From: Solirubrobacterales bacterium 67-14
GTDB taxonomy: Bacteria; Actinomycetota; Thermoleophilia; Solirubrobacterales; 70-9
Assembly (NCBI GenBank): GCA_001897355.1
Contig: MKST01000011.1
Coordinates: forward strand, 666,037-730,036
Direction of reading: 5' to 3'
DNA: 64,000 nt
A program made the position numbers and the translations under genes. Within the stretch, counting starts at the first letter, position 1, and each line of letters begins with the position of its first letter. Shown here piece by piece: positions 50,552 to 58,653 of this stretch. Under the pieces are notes generated by a model. That model saw nothing but the letters and a program-made list of their open reading frames with translations. It made no database searches and was not told the DNA's origin.

Positions 50552-51186
50552 TCGAGCGTCCCCTTGACGCCGGCGGTCATGCCCGCCCGCCACGGATTCG
50601 CCTGGAAGCTGGCCCGAAGCGCCCGGGCGAAGGCCCGGAAGCCCGCCTCCCAGGCGTGGTGCGGGTCGCGGCCCCGCTCCATGTCGAGGTGGACGGTCGA
50701 GCGCGAGCCTTGGCAGAAGCCTTCGAAGAAGGCGGTGAGGTCGACGCAGAGCATGTCCTCGACCCGCTCCAGACCGGCGGCCCCGCCACGCTCTACGGCG
50801 GCGAAGGACCGGCCTTCGAAGGAGATCTGGCAGTCGGCGCTGGCCTCGTCCATCATCGCCCGGGCGAAGCCGGCCGATTCGACCCCTTCCGGGATCCGCG
50901 AGCGGATCACCGCTGCCGCGGCCTTGCCGAAAGCGAGCCCGGTGTCCTCGGTGACCACATGCATCAGGCGGAAGGTCTTGACCTGGAAACTCGCGTCGAC
51001 GTTGAAGTCGCCCCACCACCCGAGCATCTCCAGCATGTGGTCGAAGAAGGCGATGCTCGTGTCGAGCCGCGGCTTCCGATGCGGCCCGAGGTCGAGCGTG
51101 ACCTCGAGCGAGGCCTCGTTGGTGTTCCGCGCGACCGTGAAGGCGTCGCCTTCCTGCCGTACCTCCATCTGCTCGAGCTCGGTCAC
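50548..51186 (-). CDS. hisB-like: HisB-like (imidazoleglycerol-phosphate dehydratase family) protein, diverged
   Basis: A 212-residue IGPD-fold protein. It keeps FFDHML (H50), MDEA, GR and the second metal motif HHAWEA (H176, H177, E180). The first metal motif, canonically HHTVED, reads HVVTED, so one His is lost (V77). The GI-x-RFG Arg that contacts the substrate phosphate is Ser104, and the STKG Ser is Gly206. These losses argue against imidazoleglycerol phosphate as substrate and suit a non-phosphorylated polyol. ATGA overlap with the HisC-like gene. Confidence 0.85.
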   Translation of the reverse strand: MTELEQMEVRQEGDAFTVARNTNEASLEVTLDLGPHRKPRLDTSIAFFDHMLEMLGWWGDFNVDASFQVKTFRLMHVVTEDTGLAFGKAAAAVIRSRIPEGVESAGFARAMMDEASADCQISFEGRSFAAVERGGAAGLERVEDMLCVDLTAFFEGFCQGSRSTVHLDMERGRDPHHAWEAGFRAFARALRASFQANPWRAGMTAGVKGTLD

Positions 51187-52268
51187 TGCGATGCACCTCC
51201 GTTGTCGTGTTCCTGAAATCGTTCGATCGCGCCGCGTACCACGGCCATCTCCGGCGGGCGCCCGATCGAGACCCTGAGGTAGCCGGGCAGCCCGAGGTCG
51301 TCACCGTCACGAACCGCGACGCCGTCTCGCGCCAGCTCCGCCTGCAGGCGATCCGTGTCCTCCACGGTCAGGGTCACGAAGTTCGCCTCGCTCGGCCAGT
51401 GACGGATCCCGCGGTCGGTCAGGAAGTCCTCGAATCGCTCCCTTTCCTTGCGGACCAGGTCGATCCCGTACTCGGCCCAGGCCGGGTCGCGCAAGCTGGC
51501 GAGGGCGGCGTTCAGCGCGACCACGTTGACGTTGAACGGGGGCTTGGCGGCGTCGATCATCCCGATCAGCCCGGCCGGACCGAGCCCGTAGCCGACCCGC
51601 AGGCCGGCCAGGCCGTGAGCCTTGGAGAGGGTGCGCTGGATCAGCAGGTTCGGGTGCCGGTCAAGCAGTTCGCGGGTATCGGCGACGAAGTCGGAGCCGG
51701 CGAACGACCGGTAGGCCTCGTCGAGCACGACGACGCATCCATCCGAGACCCTGTCGAGGAATGACTCGAGGTCTTGGGCGGTGACGGCCCGGCCGGTCGG
51801 GTTGTGCGGGGTCGGCAGCCAGCAGAGCGTGGCGCCCTGCGAGGCCTCGGCCATCGCGTCGAGGTCGTGGCCCCCGTCCTTCAGCGGCACGTACCGAGGC
51901 TCGGCCTCGTGCAGCCGGGTGACCAGTTCGTCGATCTGGTAGCAGGGCTCGGAGAGGATCACCGGCGATCCGGGCCCGGTGGTCAGCATCGCCGTCAGGT
52001 AGCAGAGCTCGTCGCTGCCGTTGGTCACCACGACCCGCCCCGGGTCCAGGCCTTCCTGCTCGGCGATCGCGCCCCGCAGTTCCTCGCTGGTCACGTAGCG
52101 ATGGACCTCGGGCGCGCTGGCGCAGATCGCCTTCATCGCGGCGGGCGAAGGGCCGAGCGGGTGCTCGTTCGAGGAGAGTTTGCCGGCGTCGCCTCCATCG
52201 GCTGCCCGGCCCGGCTGATAGCGCCGGATCGAGCCGGTCCGCCGCTGGGCTGTGGCCAGCGCGTTCAT
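51183..52268 (-). CDS. hisC-like: HisC-like PLP aminotransferase
   Basis: A 361-residue fold-type I aminotransferase close to histidinol-phosphate aminotransferase: LSSNEHPLGPSP, NGSDELCYL, TPHNPTG, VVLDEAYRSF, RTLSKAHGLAGLRVGY with the PLP Lys, PPFNVN, and C-terminal R residues in GVAVRDG and LRVSIGR. NPNNPTG is replaced by TPHNPTG. It could aminate imidazole-acetol or imidazole-pyruvate type ketones. ATGA overlaps on both sides. Confidence 0.88.
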   Translation of the reverse strand: MNALATAQRRTGSIRRYQPGRAADGGDAGKLSSNEHPLGPSPAAMKAICASAPEVHRYVTSEELRGAIAEQEGLDPGRVVVTNGSDELCYLTAMLTTGPGSPVILSEPCYQIDELVTRLHEAEPRYVPLKDGGHDLDAMAEASQGATLCWLPTPHNPTGRAVTAQDLESFLDRVSDGCVVVLDEAYRSFAGSDFVADTRELLDRHPNLLIQRTLSKAHGLAGLRVGYGLGPAGLIGMIDAAKPPFNVNVVALNAALASLRDPAWAEYGIDLVRKERERFEDFLTDRGIRHWPSEANFVTLTVEDTDRLQAELARDGVAVRDGDDLGLPGYLRVSIGRPPEMAVVRGAIERFQEHDNGGASQ

Positions 52269-53242
52269 GGCCGGACCAGCACCTTGACCTCGTCCGGGCT
52301 GGCCAGTTGCCCCCGGATCGTCTCGGGCAGCTCGGGCAGGGAGACGGCCCCGGTGACCAGCGGCCGGTATCTGCCGGCTTCGGCCGCGAGCAGCTCGATC
52401 GCCCTCGGCAGTTCGTCGACGAACGCGTTGCTGCCGCGGAGCGTGACCTCAGACTCGACGATCTCCCGGCCGGAAAGACCGGAGGGACGGCCGTCGATCG
52501 CCAGCACCAGCACCGTGCCGCCGTGGCGGGCCGCGGCAACCGCGTCCTTGAGCGAGCCTTCGTAGCCGGCCGCGTCGACGACCAGGCCATAGTCCCGATC
52601 TTCCGGGGCCGCGTCGGTCGTCCGGGCGCCCAGGGCGCGGGCCAGCTGGGCCCGCCGCTCGGCCGGCTCGGCCACGTCGACCTCCAGGTCCTCGAAGCGG
52701 CGGCGAAGCTCGATCTGGACCAGGGCGCCGACCGGCCCGTGCCCGATCACCAGGGCGCTGTCCGGTGCGGCGTCGATGCCGGCGAGCGCGTGGAGGACCA
52801 CGGCCAGCGGCTCGGCCAGCACCGCATCCTCGAGCGCCAGCCCATCCGGTACCCGGTGCACCGACCGCTCCGGGACCACGCAGTAGCCGGCGAATCCGCC
52901 GGGACGCGACTCGCCGAGAAAAGTGATCTGGGAGCAGCGGTCGGGATCGATCGCGCACTCGGGGCAATCGAGGCAGGGCAACCTGGAGTCGAGCACGACT
53001 CGCTCGCCCGGCGAGAAGGCCACCTCGGACCCGACCGCCTCGACCACCCCGGCGACCTCGTGGCCCAGCGTCGCGGGCCAGTACTCGACCCAGGTGCCGC
53101 TGCGGAACACGTGGAGGTCGGAGCCGCAGATCCCGGCCCACTCGACCCGGACCAGCACCTCGCCGGGACCGGGTTCGTCGAGTTCGCGCGTCCCGATCTC
53201 GATCTCGAGGTCCTGGCCGAGGAGCGAGGCTTCCACTTTCAT
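52265..53242 (-). CDS. Zinc-dependent alcohol dehydrogenase (MDR family)
   Basis: A 325-residue medium-chain dehydrogenase: catalytic zinc GICGSDLH and GHEVAG, structural zinc C-x2-C-x2-C-x6-C in PCLDCPECAIDPDRC, nucleotide motif VIGHGPVGALVQ. It resembles threonine/sorbitol-type dehydrogenases. ATG 53242 is the first codon after the IclR stop (one-base overlap). Likely acts on a secondary alcohol of the imported compound. Confidence 0.9.
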   Translation of the reverse strand: MKVEASLLGQDLEIEIGTRELDEPGPGEVLVRVEWAGICGSDLHVFRSGTWVEYWPATLGHEVAGVVEAVGSEVAFSPGERVVLDSRLPCLDCPECAIDPDRCSQITFLGESRPGGFAGYCVVPERSVHRVPDGLALEDAVLAEPLAVVLHALAGIDAAPDSALVIGHGPVGALVQIELRRRFEDLEVDVAEPAERRAQLARALGARTTDAAPEDRDYGLVVDAAGYEGSLKDAVAAARHGGTVLVLAIDGRPSGLSGREIVESEVTLRGSNAFVDELPRAIELLAAEAGRYRPLVTGAVSLPELPETIRGQLASPDEVKVLVRP

Positions 53243-54036
53243 CAGGCGGCCTCCCGGCCCCGGTCCGCGGTGTCGCCCGACCATCCGAGGCGGCTGGAGA
53301 GCAGCCGGCCGGCCTCGGTCACGGCGACCGCCAGGCGTTCGACCTGCTCGTCGTCGCACTGGGCGACCACATACGAGGTGCCGACCGCGGCCATCGGCAC
53401 TCCCTCGTGCGAGAACACCGGCGCGGCCAGGCAGCAGATGCCGGGGGTGACCATCTGGTCGTCGTAGGCGTAGCTGCTCTCCCGGACCTCGGCCAGTTCG
53501 GTGATCAGCGAGTCCAGGTCATCGCAGTGGTGCTCGGTGCGGGAGACCAGCGGCTGGTCGGCGTAGATCGCCCGCACCTGTTCCTCCGGCAGCTCCGCGA
53601 GGATCGCCCGGCCGACCGCCGTGAGGTGGGCGGGCAGCCGGACCCCGACCTCGGTCACCAGCCGCACGTTGTTCTCCGGCGGTTCCTCCTTGTCGATGTA
53701 GAGCACGTCCGTGCCGTGGAGCACCGCCATGTGCGTGGTGTGGTTGATGTCGGCGGCCAGCTGCTCGAGGATCGGCCTGCCCAGCCGGCGGAGGGGCGTC
53801 CGGCGAAGGTAGGCCGAGCCGATCTCGAAGACCGCCACCCCGAGCCCCCAGGCCCGCTCCACCTCGTAGTAGGTCACGAAGTTCCGCTCGCGCATCAGGT
53901 TGAGCAGGTGGTGGGTACTACTCTTGGGGATGGAGCATTCCCGGGCGATCGTCATGGTCGGCGTGGGGGTTGCCCGCGTCGCCAGGAAGCTGAGCACGCT
54001 GAGTGCTCTGTCAGCTGATTTTGCGCCGGAATACAT
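53242..54036 (-). CDS. IclR family transcriptional regulator
   Basis: A 264-residue regulator with an N-terminal winged helix (SADRALSVLSFLATR...IARECSIPKSSTHHLLNLMRERNFV) and the IclR effector domain (about 75-250; GVRLPAHLTAVGRAILAELP, GICCLAAPVFSHEGVPMAAVG). IclR proteins commonly control aromatic and carboxylic acid catabolism. It is the first gene of the block and a perfect palindrome lies 26 bp upstream, so it probably regulates its own operon in response to the imported substrate or an intermediate. Confidence 0.93.
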   Translation of the reverse strand: MYSGAKSADRALSVLSFLATRATPTPTMTIARECSIPKSSTHHLLNLMRERNFVTYYEVERAWGLGVAVFEIGSAYLRRTPLRRLGRPILEQLAADINHTTHMAVLHGTDVLYIDKEEPPENNVRLVTEVGVRLPAHLTAVGRAILAELPEEQVRAIYADQPLVSRTEHHCDDLDSLITELAEVRESSYAYDDQMVTPGICCLAAPVFSHEGVPMAAVGTSYVVAQCDDEQVERLAVAVTEAGRLLSSRLGWSGDTADRGREAA

Positions 54037-54061
54037 CGCTCTCCGTCACCTCCGGAGACCA

Positions 54062-54079
54062 AGTCTCATATATGAGACT
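54062..54079. promoter_or_regulatory. Probable IclR operator
   Basis: AGTCTCATATATGAGACT is a perfect 18-bp palindrome upstream of the IclR gene. The half-site AAGTCTCA is repeated at 54081-54088, giving a 20-bp periodic array. Confidence 0.7.
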
Positions 54080-54157
54080 CAAGTCTCAACTCGACTGGTG
54101 GATCGAAAGTAGCCCAGACCCGGCCCTCCGGTCAAGACGAGGCGGGCGAAAACAGTC

Positions 54158-55381
54158 TCAGGTGCCAGACAGGGCTGTGAGATCGCGGAGCAGAGCCGCT
54201 CCGCGCTCGCGCAGGGCCAGCACGCTTTCCACGCCCAGCAGCTGCATGGTGCGGAGGAACTGGGCCGAGATCAGCTCGATCGCCCGGTCGACCCCGGGCT
54301 CGCCCGCGGCCATCAGGCCGTAGAGGTAAGCCCGGCCGATTGCCCCCGCGTCGGCCCCGAGCGCGATCGCGACCGCGAGGTCGGCACCGTGGCGGATCCC
54401 CGAGTCGAGCACCACCGTCGCCTCCTCGCCGACCGCCGCCCGCACCTCGGCGCAGACCTCGATCGGAGGCAGGGTCCGGTCCAGTTGCCGGCCGCCGTGG
54501 TTGGAGAGGTGGACCCCCTCCGCCCCGGCTTCGACCGCCCGCCGCGCGTCTTGCGGGTTGAGCGGGCCCTTGACCAGGAGCCGGCCCGGCCAGATCGAAC
54601 GGACCTCGTCCAGTTGGGCCCAGGCGACCGAGGGGTCGAACTGGCTGGTCATGTTCTCGATCGTGACCCCGCTGCCGACGCTTGGTGGGGCGTTGGCGAA
54701 CTCGAGCGCCGGACTCCGCAGCATCCGGGTCCAGTAGCCCGGGTGGGCCCCGATCTTGAGCAGCGAAGTGAGGTTGAGGCTGGGCGGGATCGTGAGCCCG
54801 TTGCGGACATCGCGCAGGCGGTTGCCGGAGACGTGCGCGTCCACGCTCACCTCGAGCACCCGGTAGCCGGCATCCGCCGCCCGTTCGATCAGGTCGCGGG
54901 TCATCCCCCGGTCCTTCCAGACGTAGAGCTGAAACCAGAGCCGGTCGTGGCCGGTCGTCGCCAACTGCTCGATCGAGGTCGAGGCGACCGTCGAAAGCCC
55001 GTAGGGGAGTCCGGCCCGCGCCGCCGCCCGGCCGACCGCCAGTTCGCCGTCGGTGTGCATCATCCGCGTGTAGCCGGTCGGGGCGAGGACGAGGGGCAAG
55101 GGGATGTCATCCCCCAGCAGGCTGGTGGCCGGGTCGCATCCGGATACGTCGACCAGGCTGTCGGGGCAGAAGGCCCACCGGTGGAAGGCGCGCCGGTTCG
55201 CCTCGAGCGCAAGCTCCTCGTCGGCACCCCCGTCCACATAGTCGAAGACCGGGCCGGGGATCCGGCGGCGGGCGACCCGGCGCAGGTCCTCGATCTCGTG
55301 ACAGCGGGCGAGACGCCGGGCCCGGGCATCGAGCGGCGGCACCTTGAAGCCGAGCAGCTTCCGCACCTCCGCGAGCTTCAT
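54158..55381 (-). CDS. FMN-dependent alpha-hydroxy acid dehydrogenase/oxidase (LldD-like)
   Basis: A 407-residue TIM-barrel flavoenzyme: FDYVDGGADEE (about 45), LAPTGYTRMMHTDGE, the FMN-binding DSGIRHGADLAVAIALGADAGAIGRAYLYG and active-site LSNHGGRQLD with the catalytic His and Arg. It oxidises an L-2-hydroxy acid to the 2-oxo acid. ATG 55381 gives the family length. It is transcribed toward the IclR gene, 121 bp away, with the IclR operator between them, so it may belong to the regulon; imidazole-lactate is a speculative substrate. Confidence 0.88.
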   Translation of the reverse strand: MKLAEVRKLLGFKVPPLDARARRLARCHEIEDLRRVARRRIPGPVFDYVDGGADEELALEANRRAFHRWAFCPDSLVDVSGCDPATSLLGDDIPLPLVLAPTGYTRMMHTDGELAVGRAAARAGLPYGLSTVASTSIEQLATTGHDRLWFQLYVWKDRGMTRDLIERAADAGYRVLEVSVDAHVSGNRLRDVRNGLTIPPSLNLTSLLKIGAHPGYWTRMLRSPALEFANAPPSVGSGVTIENMTSQFDPSVAWAQLDEVRSIWPGRLLVKGPLNPQDARRAVEAGAEGVHLSNHGGRQLDRTLPPIEVCAEVRAAVGEEATVVLDSGIRHGADLAVAIALGADAGAIGRAYLYGLMAAGEPGVDRAIELISAQFLRTMQLLGVESVLALRERGAALLRDLTALSGT

Positions 55382-55485
55382 CGGCCGAACCTCAGTTGTC
55401 CCGTGGATCTCACGACGGCGATCGAGTCTAACGGCGGGCAGCGGGGCATCCGCAATTTCCGTCCAGCCGGTGGTACGCCTCGAAG

Positions 55486-55520
55486 TCGGGAAAGGTGGCA
55501 ATAGTTGCCAACTTTCCCGA
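55486..55520. repeat. Hairpin related to the one at 38280
   Basis: Arms 55486-55501 and 55505-55520 pair with one mismatch around loop TAG. The arm core GGAAAG-TGGCAA and partner TTGCCAACTTTCC equal the 38280 element, with the 3-nt loop reversed (CTA against TAG). Here it lies between divergent genes, where a terminator is not expected. Confidence 0.65.
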
Positions 55521-55563
55521 TCTCGGCGTCGGCCGACGCGGGTCAGGGTCTAACATCAGTCCC

Positions 55564-55968
55564 ATGGCTGATCAGGAACTCACCGACCGCGTCAAGGAAC
55601 TCATCGCCGAGAACGCGGTCCTGCTTTTCATGAAGGGCACTCCTTCCGCCCCGCGCTGTGGCTTTTCGATGCGGACCGTCCAGGTCCTCGACCAGATGGG
55701 GGTCGAGTACGGCGCGATCGACGTGCTGCCCGCCCTCCAGCCGCTGCGCGAAGTGACCACCGAGATCTCGGACTGGGAGACCTTCCCCCAGCTCTACGTC
55801 AACGGCGAGCTGCTCGGCGGCTGTGACATCGTCGAGGAGATGTTCGAGTCCGGCGAGCTGGCCAAGACCCTCGGGGTCGAGCAGCCCGAGCCGTCGGAGC
55901 CGGACTTCGAGACCTCAGCCCCCGGCGAGCCGTACAAGAGCCCTCCGATGCAGATCGAAGGCTCGTAG
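55564..55968 (+). CDS. grxD: Monothiol CGFS glutaredoxin (Grx4/GrxD type)
   Basis: A 134-residue monothiol glutaredoxin: VLLFMKGTPSAPRCGFS (active-site CGFS near residue 37), TFPQLYVNGELLGGCDIVEEM with the glutathione-binding TFPQ and GGCD motifs. CGFS glutaredoxins carry 2Fe-2S clusters and partner with BolA. A 25-residue acidic/Pro C-terminal tail is extra. ATG 55564 is the first Met before the fold. The last codons are part of a 19-bp direct repeat continuing beyond the stop. Confidence 0.94.
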   Translation: MADQELTDRVKELIAENAVLLFMKGTPSAPRCGFSMRTVQVLDQMGVEYGAIDVLPALQPLREVTTEISDWETFPQLYVNGELLGGCDIVEEMFESGELAKTLGVEQPEPSEPDFETSAPGEPYKSPPMQIEGS

Positions 55969-56019
55969 AGCCGAAGAGCTGCATCTCCCAGCGGTAATTC
56001 CAGATCGAGGGCTCGTAGA
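55951..56019. repeat. 19-bp direct repeat at the 3' end of grxD
   Basis: CAGATCGARGGCTCGTAGA occurs at 55951-55969 and 56001-56019, 50 bp apart, one mismatch. The first copy encodes the final QIEGS and stop codon. Confidence 0.65.
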
Positions 56020-56028
56020 CCCCCTCGG

Positions 56029-57270
56029 CTAACGGGAGTGGGTGCCGAAGGCCTGTTTTGGATCGGCAGCCGCTTTGAGGCTGTAGTTGGCGGAGAGCCC
56101 GGTCAGGCTCAAGCCGCCGGAGCTGCTGATCGAGGCTGAAGCCGCGTAGCCGAGGCCGCCCTTGATCCCCTTCAGGGCGAGCTTCCTCGGAACCTTGATC
56201 GAGATCTCGCGGTTGAGGGACCCGAAACCGTCGGCCCCGATCGTGATCGTGCGACTCGTCGAGTCCCAGGCGACCGGCCCGCTGACCTCGATTTCATCCA
56301 TCGGGTCACCGGTCGTCTCAAGCGACTTGGCAGCAATCGCGGGGACGGCTATCGGCTCTTCGGCGGGGTCGGGCCCGGTTTCGTCCGCACCATCCGGAAT
56401 GGATGCTGATTGCGCGTCAGCCAGTGAAACGATGGCGGTTGCCCAAGCGCCGAGTTGAGGCTCTGCGACGCTCTTCTTCAGCGCTGCGGCGGCGGCAACC
56501 GCGACCGATACGCCCCGGCTGGAAATCGTGAGCACGCCGCTGTCCGGGTCGATGAACGAGATCACGCCGCTCAGCTTCGTCTTCGAGGCCGTACCTTTGG
56601 CCACCAGCGTGCCGGACTGGACGAAGCTGCCGTTCGCGACCGGCTCGATGTCGATCCCAACGCTCCGGCCGACCTTCGGCCCGACCGTGGCCTGGCCCGG
56701 GTTGTGGACATAGAGCAGGTTCCCGGCGCTGTCGGCGACGGCATATCCGGCTTGGTCGGCGCCGACCACGGTCGCGACGAGGGCAGGGCCGCTGTCATCC
56801 TGTTCGTCGCTTCCATCGTCGTCTTGGTCGGTCGCGTCGGGATCTTCGGCGTAGTTCTTGGTGGGCGTATCGGAGTCGTCCTCTTGGGCCGGCTCGTCGT
56901 CGCTGGAAGTCCGGGGGTCGGTCGAGGTCAGATCAGGGCCGTCCGTGTTCGTAGCCGAGGATGCGGTCAGGTCGTTGCCGGAATCGGTTTCGGCCGTCGA
57001 CCCACCGCCGGCCGGAGGCTGGAGGTCAGCAACCGCCTCGGGGCCGGTCGAACCGGTCTCCGGTTGCTCCGCCGGCAGCGCGATCACCGGGCCGGTCGGC
57101 CCGGCCTCGCCCCATCCCGGCGCGATCGCCAGCCCCACCATCAACCCGAAGGCCAGGGCCATCAGGGCAAAGGCGATCAGGTCGTTGCGCGGCGGCACCT
57201 GGTAGCGGACCGGCAGGCGCCAGTCCCGGATCCGGTCCAGCAGGCCGGGCTTTTCCGGCTCACCGGGCAT
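56029..57270 (-). CDS. Membrane-anchored acidic-linker protein, last gene of the extended pst operon
   Basis: A 413-residue protein. ATG 57270 follows the upstream stop with a one-base overlap. A basic cytoplasmic head precedes one membrane helix (about 31-50), then a long Asp/Ser/Thr-rich acidic linker (about 60-170) and an extracytoplasmic beta-rich region (about 172-400) with repeated Gly/Val/Ser strands. I do not recognise the outer domain. Position suggests an envelope partner of the phosphate system or of the zinc-ribbon proteins. Function unknown. Confidence 0.7.
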   Translation of the reverse strand: MPGEPEKPGLLDRIRDWRLPVRYQVPPRNDLIAFALMALAFGLMVGLAIAPGWGEAGPTGPVIALPAEQPETGSTGPEAVADLQPPAGGGSTAETDSGNDLTASSATNTDGPDLTSTDPRTSSDDEPAQEDDSDTPTKNYAEDPDATDQDDDGSDEQDDSGPALVATVVGADQAGYAVADSAGNLLYVHNPGQATVGPKVGRSVGIDIEPVANGSFVQSGTLVAKGTASKTKLSGVISFIDPDSGVLTISSRGVSVAVAAAAALKKSVAEPQLGAWATAIVSLADAQSASIPDGADETGPDPAEEPIAVPAIAAKSLETTGDPMDEIEVSGPVAWDSTSRTITIGADGFGSLNREISIKVPRKLALKGIKGGLGYAASASISSSGGLSLTGLSANYSLKAAADPKQAFGTHSR

Positions 57271-57662
57271 CAGCCCGGAACGCTCCCCGGGCTCGCCACC
57301 GCGGGGCCGACGACCGTGCCGCGGCCCTCTTTCAGGTTGCGGCCGCAGCGCCAGCAGTACACCGCCCCACGGGCGTAGAGCGAGCCGCAGCCGGCGCAGC
57401 TTCCCGCCGCCCCGGCCCGCTCGAGCCGCGCCATCCGCTCGATCTCCGAGAGTTCCGCGTCGACCACCTGGAGCTTCGCCGCCATCGAGGCGAGCACGTC
57501 CAGGCGGAAGAAATCGCGGGCGGCCATCTCGTAGGCGGCGCCGCCGAGATCCCACTGCAGTTCGGCGAAGCGGGTGCGGAGCTCCTCGCGTCGGTTTTCC
57601 AGGCGTGACATCGGGGCCGGCACCGGGACCGGCTGTTCTTTTCTTTTTCCAGGCAGGTTCAT
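57270..57662 (-). CDS. Small coiled-coil zinc-ribbon protein
   Basis: A 130-residue cytoplasmic protein. Residues about 18-82 form a charged helical, probably coiled-coil, segment (SRLENRREELRTRFAELQWDL...VDAELSEIERMARLERA). A zinc ribbon follows: CAGCGSLYARGAVYCWRCGRNL. No known family is assigned. It lies between two membrane-associated proteins in the pst operon. Confidence 0.7.
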   Translation of the reverse strand: MNLPGKRKEQPVPVPAPMSRLENRREELRTRFAELQWDLGGAAYEMAARDFFRLDVLASMAAKLQVVDAELSEIERMARLERAGAAGSCAGCGSLYARGAVYCWRCGRNLKEGRGTVVGPAVASPGSVPG

Positions 57663-57666
57663 GGCC

Positions 57667-58653
57667 TCATCCGATCGTGGTCACGTCAGTGCTGCCGCCG
57701 CCGGGCGCCTTGTCGTCCTTGGGCGGAGCCTTGCCCGGGGTGGCGATGGTCGGCGGCAGCTTCTTCTGGATCTCCTCGTAGTCCTCACCGGAGGCGTCAT
57801 CGAGCGCCTTCAGGTCATCCTTGGACGCCTGGACCGTGCCCTTGTTGTTCGCGTTGCTGCCGTCGGTCAGGCTTGCGTCGGAGCCGTCGTCCTTGCCGGT
57901 GTTCCCCGTCGTCTTGCCGGTGCCGGCGCCCGTGGCGCTCTCGGCCGCGACCTGGATCACCTGGGCGTCGGGAAAGCTGGCGGTCAGCCCGGAAAGGGCT
58001 TTTTCGGCTTCCGGCTTGCTGGTGTAGACGCCGGAGTAGAGGACGTAGTTCCCGGCCGGCAAGCTGCCGAACTGATCGGAGTCGAGCACCCCGACCTCGG
58101 AGGCGCCCTGACCGACCAGGTCGGCCTTGGCCGACTCGACCGAAGCGGCGTCCGCGCTTTCCTTCGAGAGGGTCGCCAGTTCGATCGTGAAGCCCTCCTG
58201 GCCCTGCGGCCAGTCGGTCGTGATCTCGGTCGAGGTCGAAGTCGAAGTGCTGGTCGAGGTGGCCGGCAGCCCGGTCGAGGCGATCAGCTGCGGCGTGCCC
58301 GAGTTGCCGTGGTCGCCGCCACCGGAACGGCCGATCAGCACCCCGATCAGCAGGATCGCGGCGACCCCGCAGAGTCCGACCGCGGCCATCAACGGCGTCA
58401 CTTCCCGTTCCGGCCGCAGGTCCGGTTCCTCCGGTGGCACCGGCCTCACCTCGCCCTGGCCGGGGGGCGGAGTCGAACCGTTTCCGGCACCGCCCGCTTC
58501 CGGCAGGTAGTTCTCGAACTCGATCCGGGCCTTGCCGCGGCGCTTGCCGCAGTTCAGGCAGTACCGCTGGTCTTCGGCCAGCGGCTTGCCGCAGCCGGTG
58601 CATCGTTCCGTGACCTTCTGTGGTTCCGGCAACACGGCCGTTTGATCGGTCAT
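57667..58653 (-). CDS. Zinc-ribbon membrane protein with SPOR-like outer domain
   Basis: A 328-residue protein: an N-terminal zinc ribbon (CTGCGKPLAEDQRYCLNCGKRRG, about 18-40), a Pro-rich linker, one membrane helix (about 88-108), a (Thr-Ser)n run near 133-142 and an outer segment with a SPOR-like pattern (YVLYSGVYTSKPEAEKALSGLTASFPDAQVIQV, about 205-240), ending in an acidic/Pro tail. SPOR domains bind denuded peptidoglycan, so wall association is plausible but not proven. One-base overlap with the lipoprotein gene. Confidence 0.72.
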   Translation of the reverse strand: MTDQTAVLPEPQKVTERCTGCGKPLAEDQRYCLNCGKRRGKARIEFENYLPEAGGAGNGSTPPPGQGEVRPVPPEEPDLRPEREVTPLMAAVGLCGVAAILLIGVLIGRSGGGDHGNSGTPQLIASTGLPATSTSTSTSTSTEITTDWPQGQEGFTIELATLSKESADAASVESAKADLVGQGASEVGVLDSDQFGSLPAGNYVLYSGVYTSKPEAEKALSGLTASFPDAQVIQVAAESATGAGTGKTTGNTGKDDGSDASLTDGSNANNKGTVQASKDDLKALDDASGEDYEEIQKKLPPTIATPGKAPPKDDKAPGGGSTDVTTIG

